Positions 34,381 through 46,757 are shown, numbered from the stretch's first letter. The stretch: DNA of 64,000 nucleotides from Rhinopithecus roxellana (GCF_007565055.1 NC_044560.1:83519295-83583294); one strand, 5' to 3'. Numbers and translations: made by a program. Notes: generated by a model not told the origin, from the sequence alone.

Positions 34381-35465
34381 ACTGGGCGCAGTGGCTCATG
34401 CCTGTAATCCCAGCACTTTGGGAGGCCGAGGCAGGCGGATCACCTGAAGTCAGGCGTTTGAGACCAGCCTGACCAACATGGTGAAACCCCACCTCTACTA
34501 AAAATACAAAAATTAGCCGGGCGTGGTGGCGTGCACCTGTAATCCCAGCTACTCAGGAGGTTAAGACAGGAGAATCACTTGAACCTGGGAGGCGGAGGTT
34601 GCAGTGAGCTGAGATTGCGCCACTGCACTCCAGCCTGGGCAACAGAGTGAGACTCCATCTCAAAAAAAAAAAGTTATTTGATTATTCATTCATTCATTCA
34701 TTCATTCATTCAAAAAATAGGAAGTAGCTGGGTGCGGTGGCTCACGCCTATAATCCCAGCACTTTGGGTGGCCGAGGTGGGTGGATCACCTGAGGTCGGG
34801 AGTTCGAAACCAGTCCGGCCAACGTGGTGAAACCCCATCTCTACTAAAATACAAAAATTAGCCGGGCATGGTTGCGTGCGCCTGCAATCCCAGCTACTCA
34901 GGAGGCTGAGACACGAGACGCCCTTGAACCCAGGAAGGGGAGGTTGCAGTGAGCAGAGATTGTGTCACTGCACTCCCTCCTGGGTGACAGGGTGAGACTG
35001 TCTCGGAAAAAAGAAATAATAAAAACTGTTGGCTGGGCGTGATGGCTCATGCCTCCTTTGGGAGGCTGAGGCAGGTGAATCACCCGAGGTCAGGAGTTCG
35101 AGACCAGCCTGGCCAACATGGTGAAACCCCATCTCTACTAAAAATACAAAAAATTATCTGGGTATGGTGGCATGTGCCTGTAATCCCAGCTACTCGGGAA
35201 GCTGAGGCAGGAGAATTGCTTGAACCTGGGAAGCAAAAGTTGCAGTGAGCTGAGATCACACCACTGCACTCCAGCTTGGGCAATAGCATGAGACTCCGTC
35301 TCAAAAAACAAAAAAAAAATTGTTAGGAGTACCAAGCTGGAATTGGTGGTATGCACCTATAAGCTCAGCTACTCAGGAGACTGAAGTGGGGGGATTGCTT
35401 GAGCCTAGGAGTTTCAGATCAGCCTGGGCAACATAGCAAGGCACTGTCTCACATAAACAAAAACT
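34381..35465 (+). mobile_element. Run of four sense-oriented Alus
   Basis: 34381-34670, 34726-35020, 35031-35320 (left-arm deletion 'gcctcctttggg') and a monomer 35330-35465. A (ATTC)n tract lies at 34683-34711. Confidence 0.9.
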
Positions 35466-35539
35466 CTCAGGAGTAAATGAAATTAATTTGCTCACGATTC
35501 ATTCTGAATACTTCCAAAGGCAAATATGAATTTAGAATA

Positions 35540-36179
35540 CAGTTTTGTGCTGCATAACAACATTTTGGTTAATGATTAACTGTATATATGATGGTGGTCT
35601 GAGAAGATTATAATACCTTTTTCTTTTTTTTGAGACAGTATTTCACTCTTGTTGCCCAGGCTGGAGTGCTAGCGCACGATCTCTGCTCACTGCAACCTCC
35701 ACCTCCCAGGTTCAAGTGATTCTCCTGCCTCAGCCTCCCACGTAGCTGGGATTACAGGCACCCGCCACCACACCCAGCTAATTTTTGTATTTTTAGTACA
35801 GACAGGGTTTCACCAAGTTGGCCAGGCTAGTCTCCAACTCCTTACCTCAGGTGATTCACACCTCAGCCTCCCAAAGTGTTGGGATTACAGGCATGAGCCA
35901 CCATGCCCAGCCTATAATACTGTATTTTTACTATACCTTTTTTTGGTATTTAGAAATATAAACATACAAATATTTACCAATGTGTAACAACTGCCCATAG
36001 TATTCAGTATAGTAACATGTTGTACAGGTTCGTAGCCTAGGAGCCATAGGCTATACCATACAGCATAGGTTATACCATCTAGGTTTGTGTAAGTACACTT
36101 TATGATGTTTGCACAATGACGTAATCGCCTAAAGATGCATTTCTCAGAATGTATCCCAGTAGTTAAGTGACCTATGACT
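35540..36179 (-). mobile_element. MER2-type Tigger (pogo/TcMar) fossil split by an Alu
   Basis: Starts 'cagttttgtgctgcataac' after TA and ends 'agtgacctatgacta'; the middle has 'gcctaggagccataggctat' and 'acaggttcgtagcctagg', diagnostic MER2 words. A minus-strand Alu (35611-35913) inserted with duplication TATAATAC. Length without the Alu is about 340 bp, the MER2 size. Confidence 0.88.
35611..35913 (-). mobile_element. Alu inside MER2
   Basis: Duplication TATAATAC on both sides. Confidence 0.92.
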
Positions 36180-36276
36180 ATCTGGCCTAAACACAGGGGT
36201 CAGCAAAATATATATAGCCCACAGGCCAAACTGCCTCTTTTTGTACAGTCCCATAAAGTAAGAGTGATTTTTATAT

Positions 36277-36586
36277 CTTTATTTATTTATTTTTATTTTA
36301 TTTTTTTGAGACCAGTCTTGCTCTGTCACCCAGGTTGGAGTGCAGTGGCATGATCTCGGCTCATTGCAACCTCCGCCACCCAGGTTCAAGTGATTCTCCT
36401 GCCTCAGCCTGAGCAGCTAGGATTACAGGCGCGTGCCACCACGCCCAGCTAATTTTCGTATTTTTAGTAGAGGCTAGGTTTCACTATATTGGCCAGGCTG
36501 GTCTCAAACTCCTGACCACAAGCGATCTGCCTGCCTTGGCCTCCCAAAGTGCTGGGATTACAGGTCTGAGCCACTGTGCCTGGCCT
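36277..36586 (-). mobile_element. Alu, full length
   Basis: (TTTA)n tail; 'tgatttttat/c' outside on both sides. Confidence 0.92.
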
Positions 36587-37495
36587 GATTTTTACATTTT
36601 TAAATGGTTGGGGGGGGAAATCAAAACAATGACATTTTATTACTTTTGAAAATGATAAGAAATTCAAATTTCAATGGGCATAAAAAAGTTTTACTAGAAT
36701 ACAAGTGAACTCATTCATTTAAGTATTATCTATGGTTGCTTTGGTGCTACAACAGAGGCACTGAGTAGCTGCTCTTCTGTCATTCTTGGCCCACAAATCT
36801 TAAAACATTCATTATCTGTTCATTTTACAGAAAAAAAAAATTGCCAACTCCTGTTCCAATAGATTTTCCTATCATAGAGTGAGGCCATACAGGTCGGCAA
36901 ATACAGAATCTAGAGACACACAGAAAGTAGAAGGTACAATAGAGAACATCTAGTCCAACATCTTTATTATAGGAGAAGAAATCAAAGGTCAAAAAGGCAA
37001 AGGGAATTTCAAATCCCACAATAATCTGAACAAATGTGACCCTAAAACCCAATGCTGACTCCTCATCCACTAAATCAGGTGTATATAATCACAGTATTTT
37101 AACAAAATATATCCAGACAGGTCAGAGAACTTTGAGAAAAACTTATGACTTTACACCAGCTAGAACTAACTGAAGTTGACTGTCACGTATATGAACTTTA
37201 TGGTAAGGAAATTTTTCATGTTCTTAATGGCTGAGTTTTAAAACATACCTGAGGGTGCTTGGACAATGAAAATTCTTCTCCCCACCTTGAGAATACAAAT
37301 TAAAACATGATTAAGATTTGTTCTCTCTTTATATATTTTAAAATAAGCCTTGTAAATGTGGTTAACATGCTAGAAAGCCAAAAGAGACAGGTGGGGTCAG
37401 GGAGTTGTTAAGTTTCACTTTGATTTGTCAGAAGATACAGCTGTTGATGGACGTGTGTACAGTGGTCATCATTTGCTCTCAAGGTTGATAGTTAA
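36587..37495. other. Alu-free interval around the 37-nt ZBTB8OS exon
   Basis: Contains the exon at 37249-37285. 36935-37060 has a faint old-repeat resemblance ('acatctagtccaacatcttt'). Nothing else recognised. Confidence 0.5.
37249..37285 (-). CDS. ZBTB8OS: ZBTB8OS 37-nt exon encoding WGEEFSLSKHPQ
   Basis: 37 nt; acceptor 'attctcaag', donor gtatgt at 37248-37243. It completes Gly and encodes WGEEFSLSKHPQ, ending in phase 0. The isolated small exon sits in Alu-free sequence between 36587 and 37495. Confidence 0.95.
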
Positions 37496-39185
37496 GGCCA
37501 GGCGCGGTGGCTCACACCTATAATCCTGGCACTTTGGGAGGCCAAAGGGAGGATCGCTTGAGCCCAGGAGTTTGAGAAGAGCCTGAGCAACATAAGGAGA
37601 CCTCATCTGTACATAAAATTAAAAAATAAAAAAAACTGGTTGGATGTGGTGGCACATGCCTGCGGTCCCAGCCACTCAAGAGGAGGAGGCAGGAAGACTG
37701 CTTGAGCCCAGAAGTCAAGGCTGCAGTGAGCTGTGATTGCACCACTGCACTCTAGGCTGGGTGTCAGGCCAAGACTCTGCCTCAAAAGAAATTTTTAATT
37801 ACAGGCTGGGCGTGGTGGCTCACACCTGTAATCCCAGCACTTTGGGAGACTGAGGTGGGCGGATCACCTGAGGTCAGGAGATCGAGACCGGCCTGACCAA
37901 CATGGAGAAACCTTGTCTCTACTAAAAATACAAAATTAGCCAGGTGTGGTGGCACATGTCTGTAATCCCAGCTACTTGGGAGGCTGAGGCAGGAGAATCG
38001 CTTCAACCCAGGAGGCAGAGGTTGCAGTGAGCCGAGATCGTACCACTGCACTCCAGCCTAGGCGACAGAGCAAAACAAAAAAGGTCATACACAGTGGCTC
38101 ATACCTGTAATCCTAGCACTTTAGGTGGCCAAGGCGGGAAGATCACCTGAGGTCAGGAGTTCAAGACCAGCCTGGCCAACATGGTGAAACTCCGTCTCTA
38201 CTAAAAATACAAAAATTAGCCAGGCATGGTGGTGGGCACCTGTAATCTGAACTCCTCAGGAGGCTGAGGCAGGAGAATTGCTTGAACCCGGGAGGCGGAG
38301 ATTGCAGTGAGCTGAGATCGCACCACTGCACTCCAGCCTGGGCGACAGAGCGAGACTCTGTCTCAAAAAAAAAAAAAAAATTTAATTATATGGCCAGGCA
38401 TGGTGGCTCCCACCTGTAATCCCAGCACTTTGAGAGGCAGAGGTAGGTGAATCCAGGAGTTCAAGACCAGCCTGGCCAACATGGTGAGACCTCATCTCTA
38501 CTAAAAATATAAAAATTAGGCAGGCATGGTGGTATGCGCCTGTGGTCCCACCTACTCGGGAGGCTGAGGCACAAGAATGGTTTCAATCTAGGAGGCGGAC
38601 ATTGCAGTGAACCAAGATCACGCCATTGTACTCCCAGCCTGGGCAACAGAGTAAGACTGTCTAAAAAACAACAAAAAAATTAATTTTAAAAACTTTAAAA
38701 AAGGTTGATAGTTGATCTCAAAATAAATGTGCCCCAATATAGTGTACCTATGGTGGAATCTCAATAAACATTGTTTAATAAATATTGTTTCAAAACAGAG
38801 TAGTACCATATTCAAAATTTTTACTATCCTCAGAGTTATGAAACTAGTTAAGTAGGCTGGGTGCAGTGGCTCACAGCTGTACTTTGGGAGACTGAGGCAG
38901 GAAGATAACTTGAGCTCAGGAGTTAGAGACCAGCCTGGGCAATGTAGTGATACCCTGTCTCTACAAAAAATGTAAAACAACAACAACAAAAAAAAAATTA
39001 GCCAGGCATGGTGGCATATGTATGTAGTCCTAACTACGTGGGAGGTTGAGGTAGGAGGGCTGCTTGAGCCCAAAAGGTCACGGCTGCAGTGAGCCATGAT
39101 CATGCCACTGCACTCCAGGCTGAGAGACAAAGCAAAACCCTCTCTCAAAACAAAAACAGCAAAAACGAAACAAAAAAGAAAAAAA
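37496..39185 (+). mobile_element. Run of five + strand Alus
   Basis: 37496-37794 (AluJ-like), 37804-38081, 38082-38381, 38391-38685 and 38856-39185, all antisense to ZBTB8OS. Confidence 0.9.
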
Positions 39186-39479
39186 AAAACTAATTAAATA
39201 ATACCTCCCATTGCAGAAAGCAAGTCTGATTACCAAAGGCAAAATACTAGACTCTATAATGCGGTCCGAACTTGGTTTGCATTTTACAACTTTTCTAAAA
39301 GTATCCATGATCTGTATATAGAAGGCCCTAGAAAAGTAATCTAGAACTTGGGATCAGTCTCCTCTCTGCCTTTGATACTAATGTGACTGAAGATCACAAC
39401 GTGGTGTAGTAGAAAGAGCAAAGTTTTAAAATTCTGTTCAAACACATATTAGCTAGTACTTTTGGACAAGCCTGTTTCT

Positions 39480-39836
<357 letters not shown>

Positions 39837-39883
39837 TCACTTTACAAAGAAGAATTGAATGAAATTCAATATAAAATGGGGCC

Positions 39884-41087
39884 ACAGGAGTTAGAGACCA
39901 GTCTAGCAACACAGCAAGACCCCATCTCTATAAAAAATAAAAAATTAGCTGAGATTAGCCAGGCATGGTGGCAGGTGCCTGTAATCCCAGCTACTCAGGA
40001 GGGTGAGGCAGGAGAATCGCTCGAACTCTGGAGGCAGACGTTGCAGCAAGCCAAGATTGCAGCACTGCACTCCAGCCTGGGCAACAGAGCAAGACTCTGT
40101 CTCAACAACAACAACAAATTAGCTGGGCATGGTAGTGCGCACCTGTAATTCCAGCTACTTGGGAGGCTAAGGAAGGAGTTCACTTGAGCCCAGGAGTTCA
40201 AAGCTGCAGTGAGCCATGATTACACTACTGCACTCCAGCCTGGGGGCCAGGGCAAGACCCTGTCTCAAATAAATCAATAAATTAAATTAAATTAAATTGA
40301 GCCAGGTGTGGTGGTGTGCACCTGTTGTCCCAGCTACTCAGGAAGCCAAGACAGGAGGATCACTTGAGCCCAGGACTTGGAGGATGCCTGGGCAACATAG
40401 TGAATGAGAACCCATTTCTAAAAAAATAAATGAGGCCGGGCGCAGTGGCTCAGGCTTGTAATCTCAGCACTTTGGGAGGGCCGAGGTGGGCAGATCACCT
40501 GAGGTCAGGAGTTTGAGACCAGTCTGGCCAACATGGTGAAACACCGTCTATACTAAAAATACAAAAAATTAGCTGGGCGTGGTGGCAGGCGCCTATAATC
40601 TCAGCTACTCGGGAAACTGAGGCAGAAGAATCACTTGAAGCCAGGAGGTGGAGGTTGCAGTAAGCTGAGATCACGCCACTGCACTCTAGCCTGAGCAACA
40701 GAGCGAGACTCTGTCTCAAAAAAAAAAAAAAAACAAATAAAAAATAAATGAAAATAAAATTTAAAAGTTGTATGTAAAAATAACCTAGGAGGGTCAGAAA
40801 CAGTGGCTCATGCCTGTTATCTCAGCACTTTGGGAGGCTGAGGCCAGAGGACTGCCTGAGCCCAGGAGTTTGAGACCAGCCTGGGCAACATGGGGAGACC
40901 CCATCTCTTCAGAAAACAAAAGAGTCAGCCAGGCGTAGTGGTGCACTTGGTGGTCCCAGCTATTCAGGAGGCTGAGGTGGGAGGATCCCTTGAGCCCAGG
41001 AGGCTGAAGCTGCAGTGAGCCGTGACCGCACCACTGTACTCCAGCCTGGGTGACAGAACAAGACCCTATCTAAAAAAAAAAAAAAAA
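39884..41087 (+). mobile_element. Run of five + strand Alus and fragments
   Basis: 39884-40115 (truncated), right arms 40117-40298 and 40299-40432, full copies 40433-40740 and 40790-41087. Confidence 0.88.
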
Positions 41088-41515
41088 ATTTTTTAAACCT
41101 AAAAAATATAATTAAGTGACTAAAGAAACCTGAGACACAAGTCCAGTCAAAGTGACCTAACTAAGTGTTTGCAAACTCTAGAAGGAAAAGAAAAGTACGA
41201 TTTGTTAATAGAAGGAACTGATTTAAACAGGTCTAGAAGTGAGATGTATGAGAAAAAAATGTGTCAGTGTTTCCCATCCACTAAGCTGGGCTTCATGCTG
41301 TGCCATTTAGCAATTATTTGTATTCTCTCCCTAAAAATCAACAAATTGGGAATCAGATTTAACAATTAAAATCAACTTTATTTTGATAAGTTTCTGGTCT
41401 TCCAAGCCCTTAGGCATCCCACAAAACTCAATCTGCAAGTGGCCCTCTGTTTCCTTGCCCATTGAATTCAATGAAGAATATAACTTTAACTTAAAAGACT
41501 TTCATCAAAACTTAC

Positions 41516-41568
41516 CCAATTGATCGTAATTTGAAATTTCTTTGATCAATACTAAGTACTTTCACTTC
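41516..41568 (-). CDS. ZBTB8OS: ZBTB8OS exon encoding EVKVLSIDQRNFKLRSI
   Basis: 53 nt; acceptor 'cctctctag', donor gtaag at 41515-41511. It starts in phase 0 after Arg and ends with the first two bases of a Gly codon. Confidence 0.95.
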
Positions 41569-41606
41569 CTAGAGAGGAAAAAAAAATTTTAATTAAAAAA
41601 GCTCAT

Positions 41607-41671
41607 AATAGACCATCTACTAAAAATCTTTTTGTTTTGTTTTGTTTTTTTGGACCATCTACTAAAAACCT
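41607..41671 (-). repeat. Poly(T)-only retroinsertion with target duplication
   Basis: GACCATCTACTAAAAAYCT occurs at 41611 and 41653 with only a (ttttg)n/T tract between, which looks like an insertion that kept nothing but its tail. Confidence 0.7.
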
Positions 41672-41678
41672 GTACAAT

Positions 41679-41990
41679 CTTTTTTTTTTTTTTTTTTTCT
41701 GAGACGGAGTCTTACTCTGTCGCCCAGGCTGGAGTGCAGTGGCGTGATCTCGGCTCACTGCAACATCGGCCTCCCGGGTTCAAGCAATTCTCCTGTCTCA
41801 GCCCACCAAGTAGCTGGGACTACAGGTGCCTGCCACCACGCCCGGCCAATACATTTTTTTTTGTATTTTTAGTAGAGATGGGGTTTCACCTTATTGGTCA
41901 GACTGGTCTTGAACTCCTGACCTCAAGTGATCCACCCACCTCGGCTTCCCAAAGTGCTGGGATTACAGGTGTGAGCCACCACACCTGGCC
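41679..41990 (-). mobile_element. Alu, full length
   Basis: Flanked by TACAAYCTTTT on both sides. Confidence 0.93.
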
Positions 41991-42095
41991 TTTACAACCT
42001 TTTCTAGAAAACAATAGCATACAACTTCTGTGAAGCAAAGAAAATTAAAATATTAGCTTAAATAGGACAACAAATGAGATATATATGTATATGGG

Positions 42096-42333
42096 TTTTT
42101 TTGTTTTTGTTTTTTTTGAGACAAGGTTTCGCTCTGTTGCCCAGGCTGGAGTGCCGTGGCATGATCTTGGCTCACTGCAACCTTCACCTCCCAAGTTCAA
42201 GCAATCCTCCCACCTCAGCTTCTGGAGTAGATGGGACCACAGGCATGTGCCACCGCACCCAGATTATTATTGTTTGTTTGTTTGTTTGTTTGTTTGTTTT
42301 CAGAGAGGGAGTTTTGCCATGTTGCCCAAGCTG
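42096..42333 (-). mobile_element. Alu, truncated, with (GTTT)n expansion
   Basis: The central tract became (tttg)n at 42270-42300; the head is missing. Confidence 0.88.
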
Positions 42334-42389
42334 AGTATTAAATATATTTCAAGGAAATAAGTTTTTTCTTACATATTCAAGGGAGGCAT

Positions 42390-42565
42390 TCTAGAAGAAT
42401 GTAAGATCTAAAAATATGAGTCAAAAGAATTTCTCTGCAATATATATGGTAGAGGACTACTCTGGACACACTGCCTATAGGGTAGCCCTGCTCTGCAAGA
42501 GGCAGTACCTCTACTGTTGCTGTACACTGCCACTTCAATAAAAGCTGTTGTTTAATGCTGGAGGA
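42390..42565 (+). mobile_element. ERV LTR 3' fragment
   Basis: 'ctgctctgcaagaggcagta' followed by AATAAA (42537-42542) and 'gctgttgttta' looks like the R/U5 end of an ERV LTR. The 5' boundary is unclear. Confidence 0.45.
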
Positions 42566-42961
42566 AAATAGATATATGGTGGAGGAGGACATAGGATTTC
42601 AATCACTCTGAGCCTAATAAAATACTGGTAGGCACTTGAACTCTGTAGGGTGAGTGACTCAGTTGATAGAGTGAGCATAAGCAGTGAAGCTGGTAAACCA
42701 GAGAATGGAGGAATTATAAAAGCAGAGAGTGCCATTTCTGTTAAATAACAATGACATTGCAGATGTGTTCCCTTCTAAAGGATGACAGCAGCAAGCAATC
42801 TCCATTTGGCTTTTCCTTTTTTCATATTAAGGAAAACTAAAAGCTGCAATTGTTTAACTTAGGCCAATGTGACAGGGCGACTACATTTCAAATGGAACAA
42901 AAGGAACAATAGATGGACATAAATATAGCTCAAACTTGGGACATATAAAAAGTGTGGATGA

Positions 42962-43100
42962 GGCTGTGTGCAACGCTCACACCTATAGTCCCAGCACTTT
43001 GCAAAATTGAGACAGGAGGATTGCCAGAGGCTAGGAGTTCAAGACCAGCCTCAGCAACATAGCAACACCCTGTCTCTATCAAAAACAAAAACAGAAAAGA
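42962..43100 (+). mobile_element. Alu left monomer (FLAM-like)
   Basis: Old, single arm. Confidence 0.8.
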
Positions 43101-43365
43101 ACGTGGATGAAAACTGTAGGTACCTTTTTATCACACAATACTGATTAGTGACAAATACATGAGATCTGAATACGAAATGTTCACACATAGGCAAATGCAG
43201 GTTAACCAGGAAGTACCTGTGGTCACTATGATTTCTGCAAATCAGTATCGTCTTATTTGTATGGATTGGTTTTGTTTCACATGTCCTATTTTAAATCATC
43301 TGTTCTATTTTAAAATATGAACTAAGAATCCATTTGCTCAGTAAAAAAGAAAAACCTTTGCTTAC

Positions 43366-43448
43366 CCGGGGTATGAAGAATTCATCAGCACTGAACTTAT
43401 AAAGCCATTCATCCAAAAAGTGAAACAGAAGAGACTGTAAGTCATCTC
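43366..43448 (-). CDS. ZBTB8OS: ZBTB8OS exon encoding DDLQSLLFHFLDEWLYKF..
   Basis: 83 nt; acceptor 'ctgtgtag', donor gtaagc at 43365-43360. It completes Gly and adds 27 codons ending FFIPR. LLFHFLDEWLY is a conserved amphipathic helix of archease. Confidence 0.96.
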
Positions 43449-43676
43449 CTACACAGGATCAAAACAGCCATAATAGTATGTTTAATAATTCTGGTCTCTA
43501 AAAACATACTTGAATTTAAAAGTACAATAAATGTCTAGGTCAGTTTAAAGAGAAAGAAAAGACTCATCATTAATTTTCTGGTTCCTTTTGTGAAAATATA
43601 CTCAGATTACACAGAATACTGCACAATTGTATACAATACTGTATAACAATTTCTTCCTTGTGAATAAATCATTTAC

Positions 43677-43798
43677 CTTGGGTTTCTACTTCTACTGTTT
43701 GGAGGGGCTCCACTGTCCCAGTATCTGTCATGTAACCAAACATGGCCATTGCACATTGCTCGAATGCTTCCTCCAGAGTATCTCCCCATGCGTGTAAC
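43677..43798 (-). CDS. ZBTB8OS: ZBTB8OS exon encoding LHAWGDTLEEAFEQ..VETQ
   Basis: 122 nt; acceptor 'cttctttag' at 43799-43807, donor gtaaat at 43676-43671. It contributes one base of Gln, 40 codons and one base of the following Gly. The core helix AFEQCAMAMFGYMTD is the central conserved segment of the archease fold. Confidence 0.96.
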
Positions 43799-43942
43799 CT
43801 AAAGAAGCATATTCATGCTCAGTGTAATATAATCCACCGTGAGAAAGAAAACTTGATAGCAAGCAAAGTCAAAATAAATTCAGTATGATAAATACAAATT
43901 TTAAGGCCTCAATCAATTTAATGGCACTGCAACTGGGTGCTT

Positions 43943-44338
43943 TTATTTTTATTATTTATTTATGTTTTTTAGACTGAGTCTCACTCTGTCGCCCAAGCTG
44001 GAGTGCAGTGGCACGATCTCGGGTCACTGCAACCTCCGCCTCCTGGGTTCAAGTGATTCTCCTGCCTCAGCCTCACAAGTAGCTGGGATTACAGGCGCAC
44101 ACCACCACGCCTGGCTAATTTTTGTATTTTTAGTAGAGACGGGGTTTTACCATGTTGGTCAGTCTGGTCTCGAACTCCTGACCTCATGATCCGTTCGCCT
44201 CAGCCTCCCAAAGTGCTGGGATTATAGGCGTGAGCAACTGTGCCCAGCCTTATTTTTATTTTTTGAGATGGGGTCTCTCTCTGTCACCCAGGCTGGAGTG
44301 CAATGGTGTGATCTTGGCTCACTGAGCCACTGAACCCT
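43943..44338 (-). mobile_element. Alu and truncated Alu sharing one outer duplication
   Basis: 43943-44250 full length, 44251-44338 truncated. AACTGGGTGCTTTT occurs before and after the pair, between the ZBTB8OS microexon and the next exon. Confidence 0.88.
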
Positions 44339-44486
44339 GCAAAACTGGGTGCTTTTAAACCATGATTTTCATATTGTGTAGGAACCAAAATGAGAGGAGA
44401 AAAATGAAAGATAGGGATACCAAGGTTAAAACATTCAGTCTTCCTACTGACATGGTTTCAAAGGAACGAACTCCCAGTATACTCAC

Positions 44487-44511
44487 TGGACATCCGCTGT
44501 GTGATCCAAAT
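44487..44511 (-). CDS. ZBTB8OS: ZBTB8OS 25-nt microexon (LDHTADV)
   Basis: On the minus strand the acceptor 'ctctccctcag' precedes 25 nt that encode the end of Tyr, then LDHTADV and the first two bases of Gln, followed by donor gtgagt (44486 down to 44481). The Gln codon is completed by the first base of the exon at 43677-43798. DHTAD is the signature near the N-terminus of archease proteins and includes conserved acidic residues. Confidence 0.95.
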
Positions 44512-44609
44512 CTGAGGGAGAGAGGGAAAGACACTTATAACACACTAAACTTCACTCTCAAATCACACACACAAAATAACTCTAGTCCGTTATTATTAGG
44601 AATATCATC

Positions 44610-44905
44610 TTTTTTTTTTTTTTGAGACAGAGTCTTGCTCTGCCGTCCAGGCTGGAGTGCAGTGGCCGGCTCTCAGCTCACTGCAAGCTCCGCCTCCCGG
44701 GTTCACGCCATTCTCCTGTCTCAGCCTCCCGAGTAGCTGGGACTACAGGCGCCCGCCTCGTCGCCCGGCTAGTTTTTTGTATTTTTTAGTAGAGACGGGG
44801 TTTCACCGTATTAGCCAGGATGGTCTCGATCTTCTGACCTCGTGATCCGCCCGTCTCGGCCTCCCAAAGTGCTGGGATTACAGGCTTGAGCCACCACGCC
44901 CGGCC
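44610..44905 (-). mobile_element. Old World monkey-type AluY
   Basis: Duplication AGGAATATCATCTTT on both sides, 100 bp from the ZBTB8OS microexon. Confidence 0.95.
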
Positions 44906-45008
44906 AGGAATATCATCTTTAAAGAGCAAGAAAACGTAGGCCAGTCCATCCACACCTTTTGCTATCTATTTACTCAACAAAGCTAATTGCTTTGCTTTGT
45001 TGGAATCT

Positions 45009-45115
45009 TTTTTTTTTTTTTTTTTGAGACAGAGAGCTGAGATCGTGCCACTGCACTCCAGCCTGGGCAACAGAGCAAGACTCCATCTCAAATTGAATAA
45101 ATAAATAAAATAAAA
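45009..45115. mobile_element. Head-to-head Alu remnant
   Basis: Poly(T)-gagacagag of a minus-strand Alu joins directly to 'agctgagatcgtgccactgc' of a plus-strand Alu end and an A-rich tail. Only about 75 bp of Alu remain. Confidence 0.8.
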
Positions 45116-45311
45116 TTCCAGGTTTCTGTCTCACCTTTTATTTTACAGTGAACCTCATCCTAGATAAAATCAATTTAGAAAATAAACTCCACAGTATATG
45201 AGCTTTTTCCGGATATTCCCACAGGAAAACCAGAAAGTAACAAACGGTACTATAGTACACTCCCATTGGATCTCTCCTCTCAACATTTTTAGAGTCTATT
45301 CTTAAGCCATA

Positions 45312-45607
45312 TCTTTTTTTTTTTTTAGATGGAGTTTCACTCTGTCACCCAGGCTGGAGTGCAGTGGCGCGATCTTGGCTCACTGCAGCCTCTGCCTTCA
45401 GGGTTCAAATGATTCTCCTGCCTCAGCCTCCTGAGTAGCTGGTATTACAGGCGCATGCCACCACATCTGGCTAATTTTTGTATTTTTAGTAGAGGTGGGG
45501 TTTCACCATGTTGGCCAGGCTGCTCTTGAACTCTTGACTTCAGGTGATCCACCCACCTCAGCCTCCCAAAGTGCTGGGATCACAGGTGTCAGCCACTGCA
45601 CCTAGCC
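45312..45607 (-). mobile_element. Alu, full length
   Basis: T tail from 45317; the head complement ends 'gcacctagcc'. Confidence 0.92.
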
Positions 45608-45735
45608 CACATCATGGCTTTCATCAATTCTTCCCACTTAGGATCATAGAATATTATGGCTAGAAGGAATTCTTGGAGATCATTAATATGATTCCTTCAC
45701 TTAGAACTGCCTTTGCAAAATTATAACTTAGGAAA

Positions 45736-46432
45736 TTATGACAGTGAAAGAAATCAGACCTAACTGACTTCATCTTGCTTCTAACCTTTAAGCTGTCCTC
45801 GTTCATTTCTGGTGGGCCGAACTAACTTTGGGAAGGAATTCAGTTCATGGTTAGACTCTGAAACAAGATTAATAACAGCCCTTTCCCAAAAAGACCCTCT
45901 TCTTGCCTGGGGACCAACCAGAATGCCTTTCAAGGACTAACAAATTAGCTACAAGATTAGAAATTAGAGTTTAAGGGTCATGTAGCCTATAGTTCCAAGA
46001 GTCTGAACCTCCCCAAATTGCTCCTGTGGATAACATCACTATTGCAAAACCTAAGATCAATACTTGAGATATTTTGCAGACCCTGCCCTCCATGGATCAG
46101 CTGACACCACCCAAACTGGAAAGGTGGCTCAACCAGTTTTGCCATCCCACATAGGAAGAGAAGACAGCAAGAAAAATTCACTTCAATCCCCTGTGATTCC
46201 ATCTCCAACCTGACCAATCAGTAGCATCCACTTCCCAAGCCCCTACCCGTCAAATTGTCTTTAAAAACTGATCCCCGAATGCTCGGGGAGACTGATTTGA
46301 GTAATAAAACTCCGGTCTCATGCACAACCAGCTCTGCATAAATTACTGTCTCCATTGCAATTCTCCCATCTTGATGAATCGGCTCTGTCTGGGCAGCGGG
46401 CAAAGTGAACCCATTGGGCGGTTACACTTAAA
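45736..46432 (+). mobile_element. ERV1-class solo LTR (MER4/MER41-like)
   Basis: Unique-looking sequence from 'tgacagtgaaagaaatc' to 'gggcggttaca', with TATA-like ctttaaaaac before 46270 and AATAAA at 46303-46308 in the U3-R order of an LTR. Family assignment is from memory of the 3' segment and is tentative. It is antisense to ZBTB8OS. Confidence 0.65.
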
Positions 46433-46444
46433 AGAAAAAACTCG

Positions 46445-46757
46445 AGGCCAGGCGCAGTGGCTCATGCCTGTAATCCCAGCACTTCGGGAGGCCGAGGCGA
46501 GTGGATCACAAGGTCAGGATATAGAGACCATCCTGGCCAACATGATGAAACCTCATCTCTACTAAAAACACAAAAAATTAGCTGGGCTTGGTGGCGCGCA
46601 CCTGTAAACCCATCTACTCAGGAGGCTGAGGCAGGAGAATCGCTTGAACCCGGGAGGCAGAGGTTGCAGTGAGCCAAGATCGCACCACTGCATTCCAGCC
46701 TGGGCGACAACAGCAAAACTCAAAAAACGGGAAAAAAAAAAAAAAAAAAAAAAAAAG
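46445..46757 (+). mobile_element. Alu, full length
   Basis: Between two LTRs; A tail to 46757. Confidence 0.92.

Noticed and set aside
41169..41369. 66-codon ORF starting MQTLEGKEKYDLLIEG
   Set aside because: In unique ZBTB8OS intron DNA, but short, without family resemblance or splice context; chance ORF is likely.
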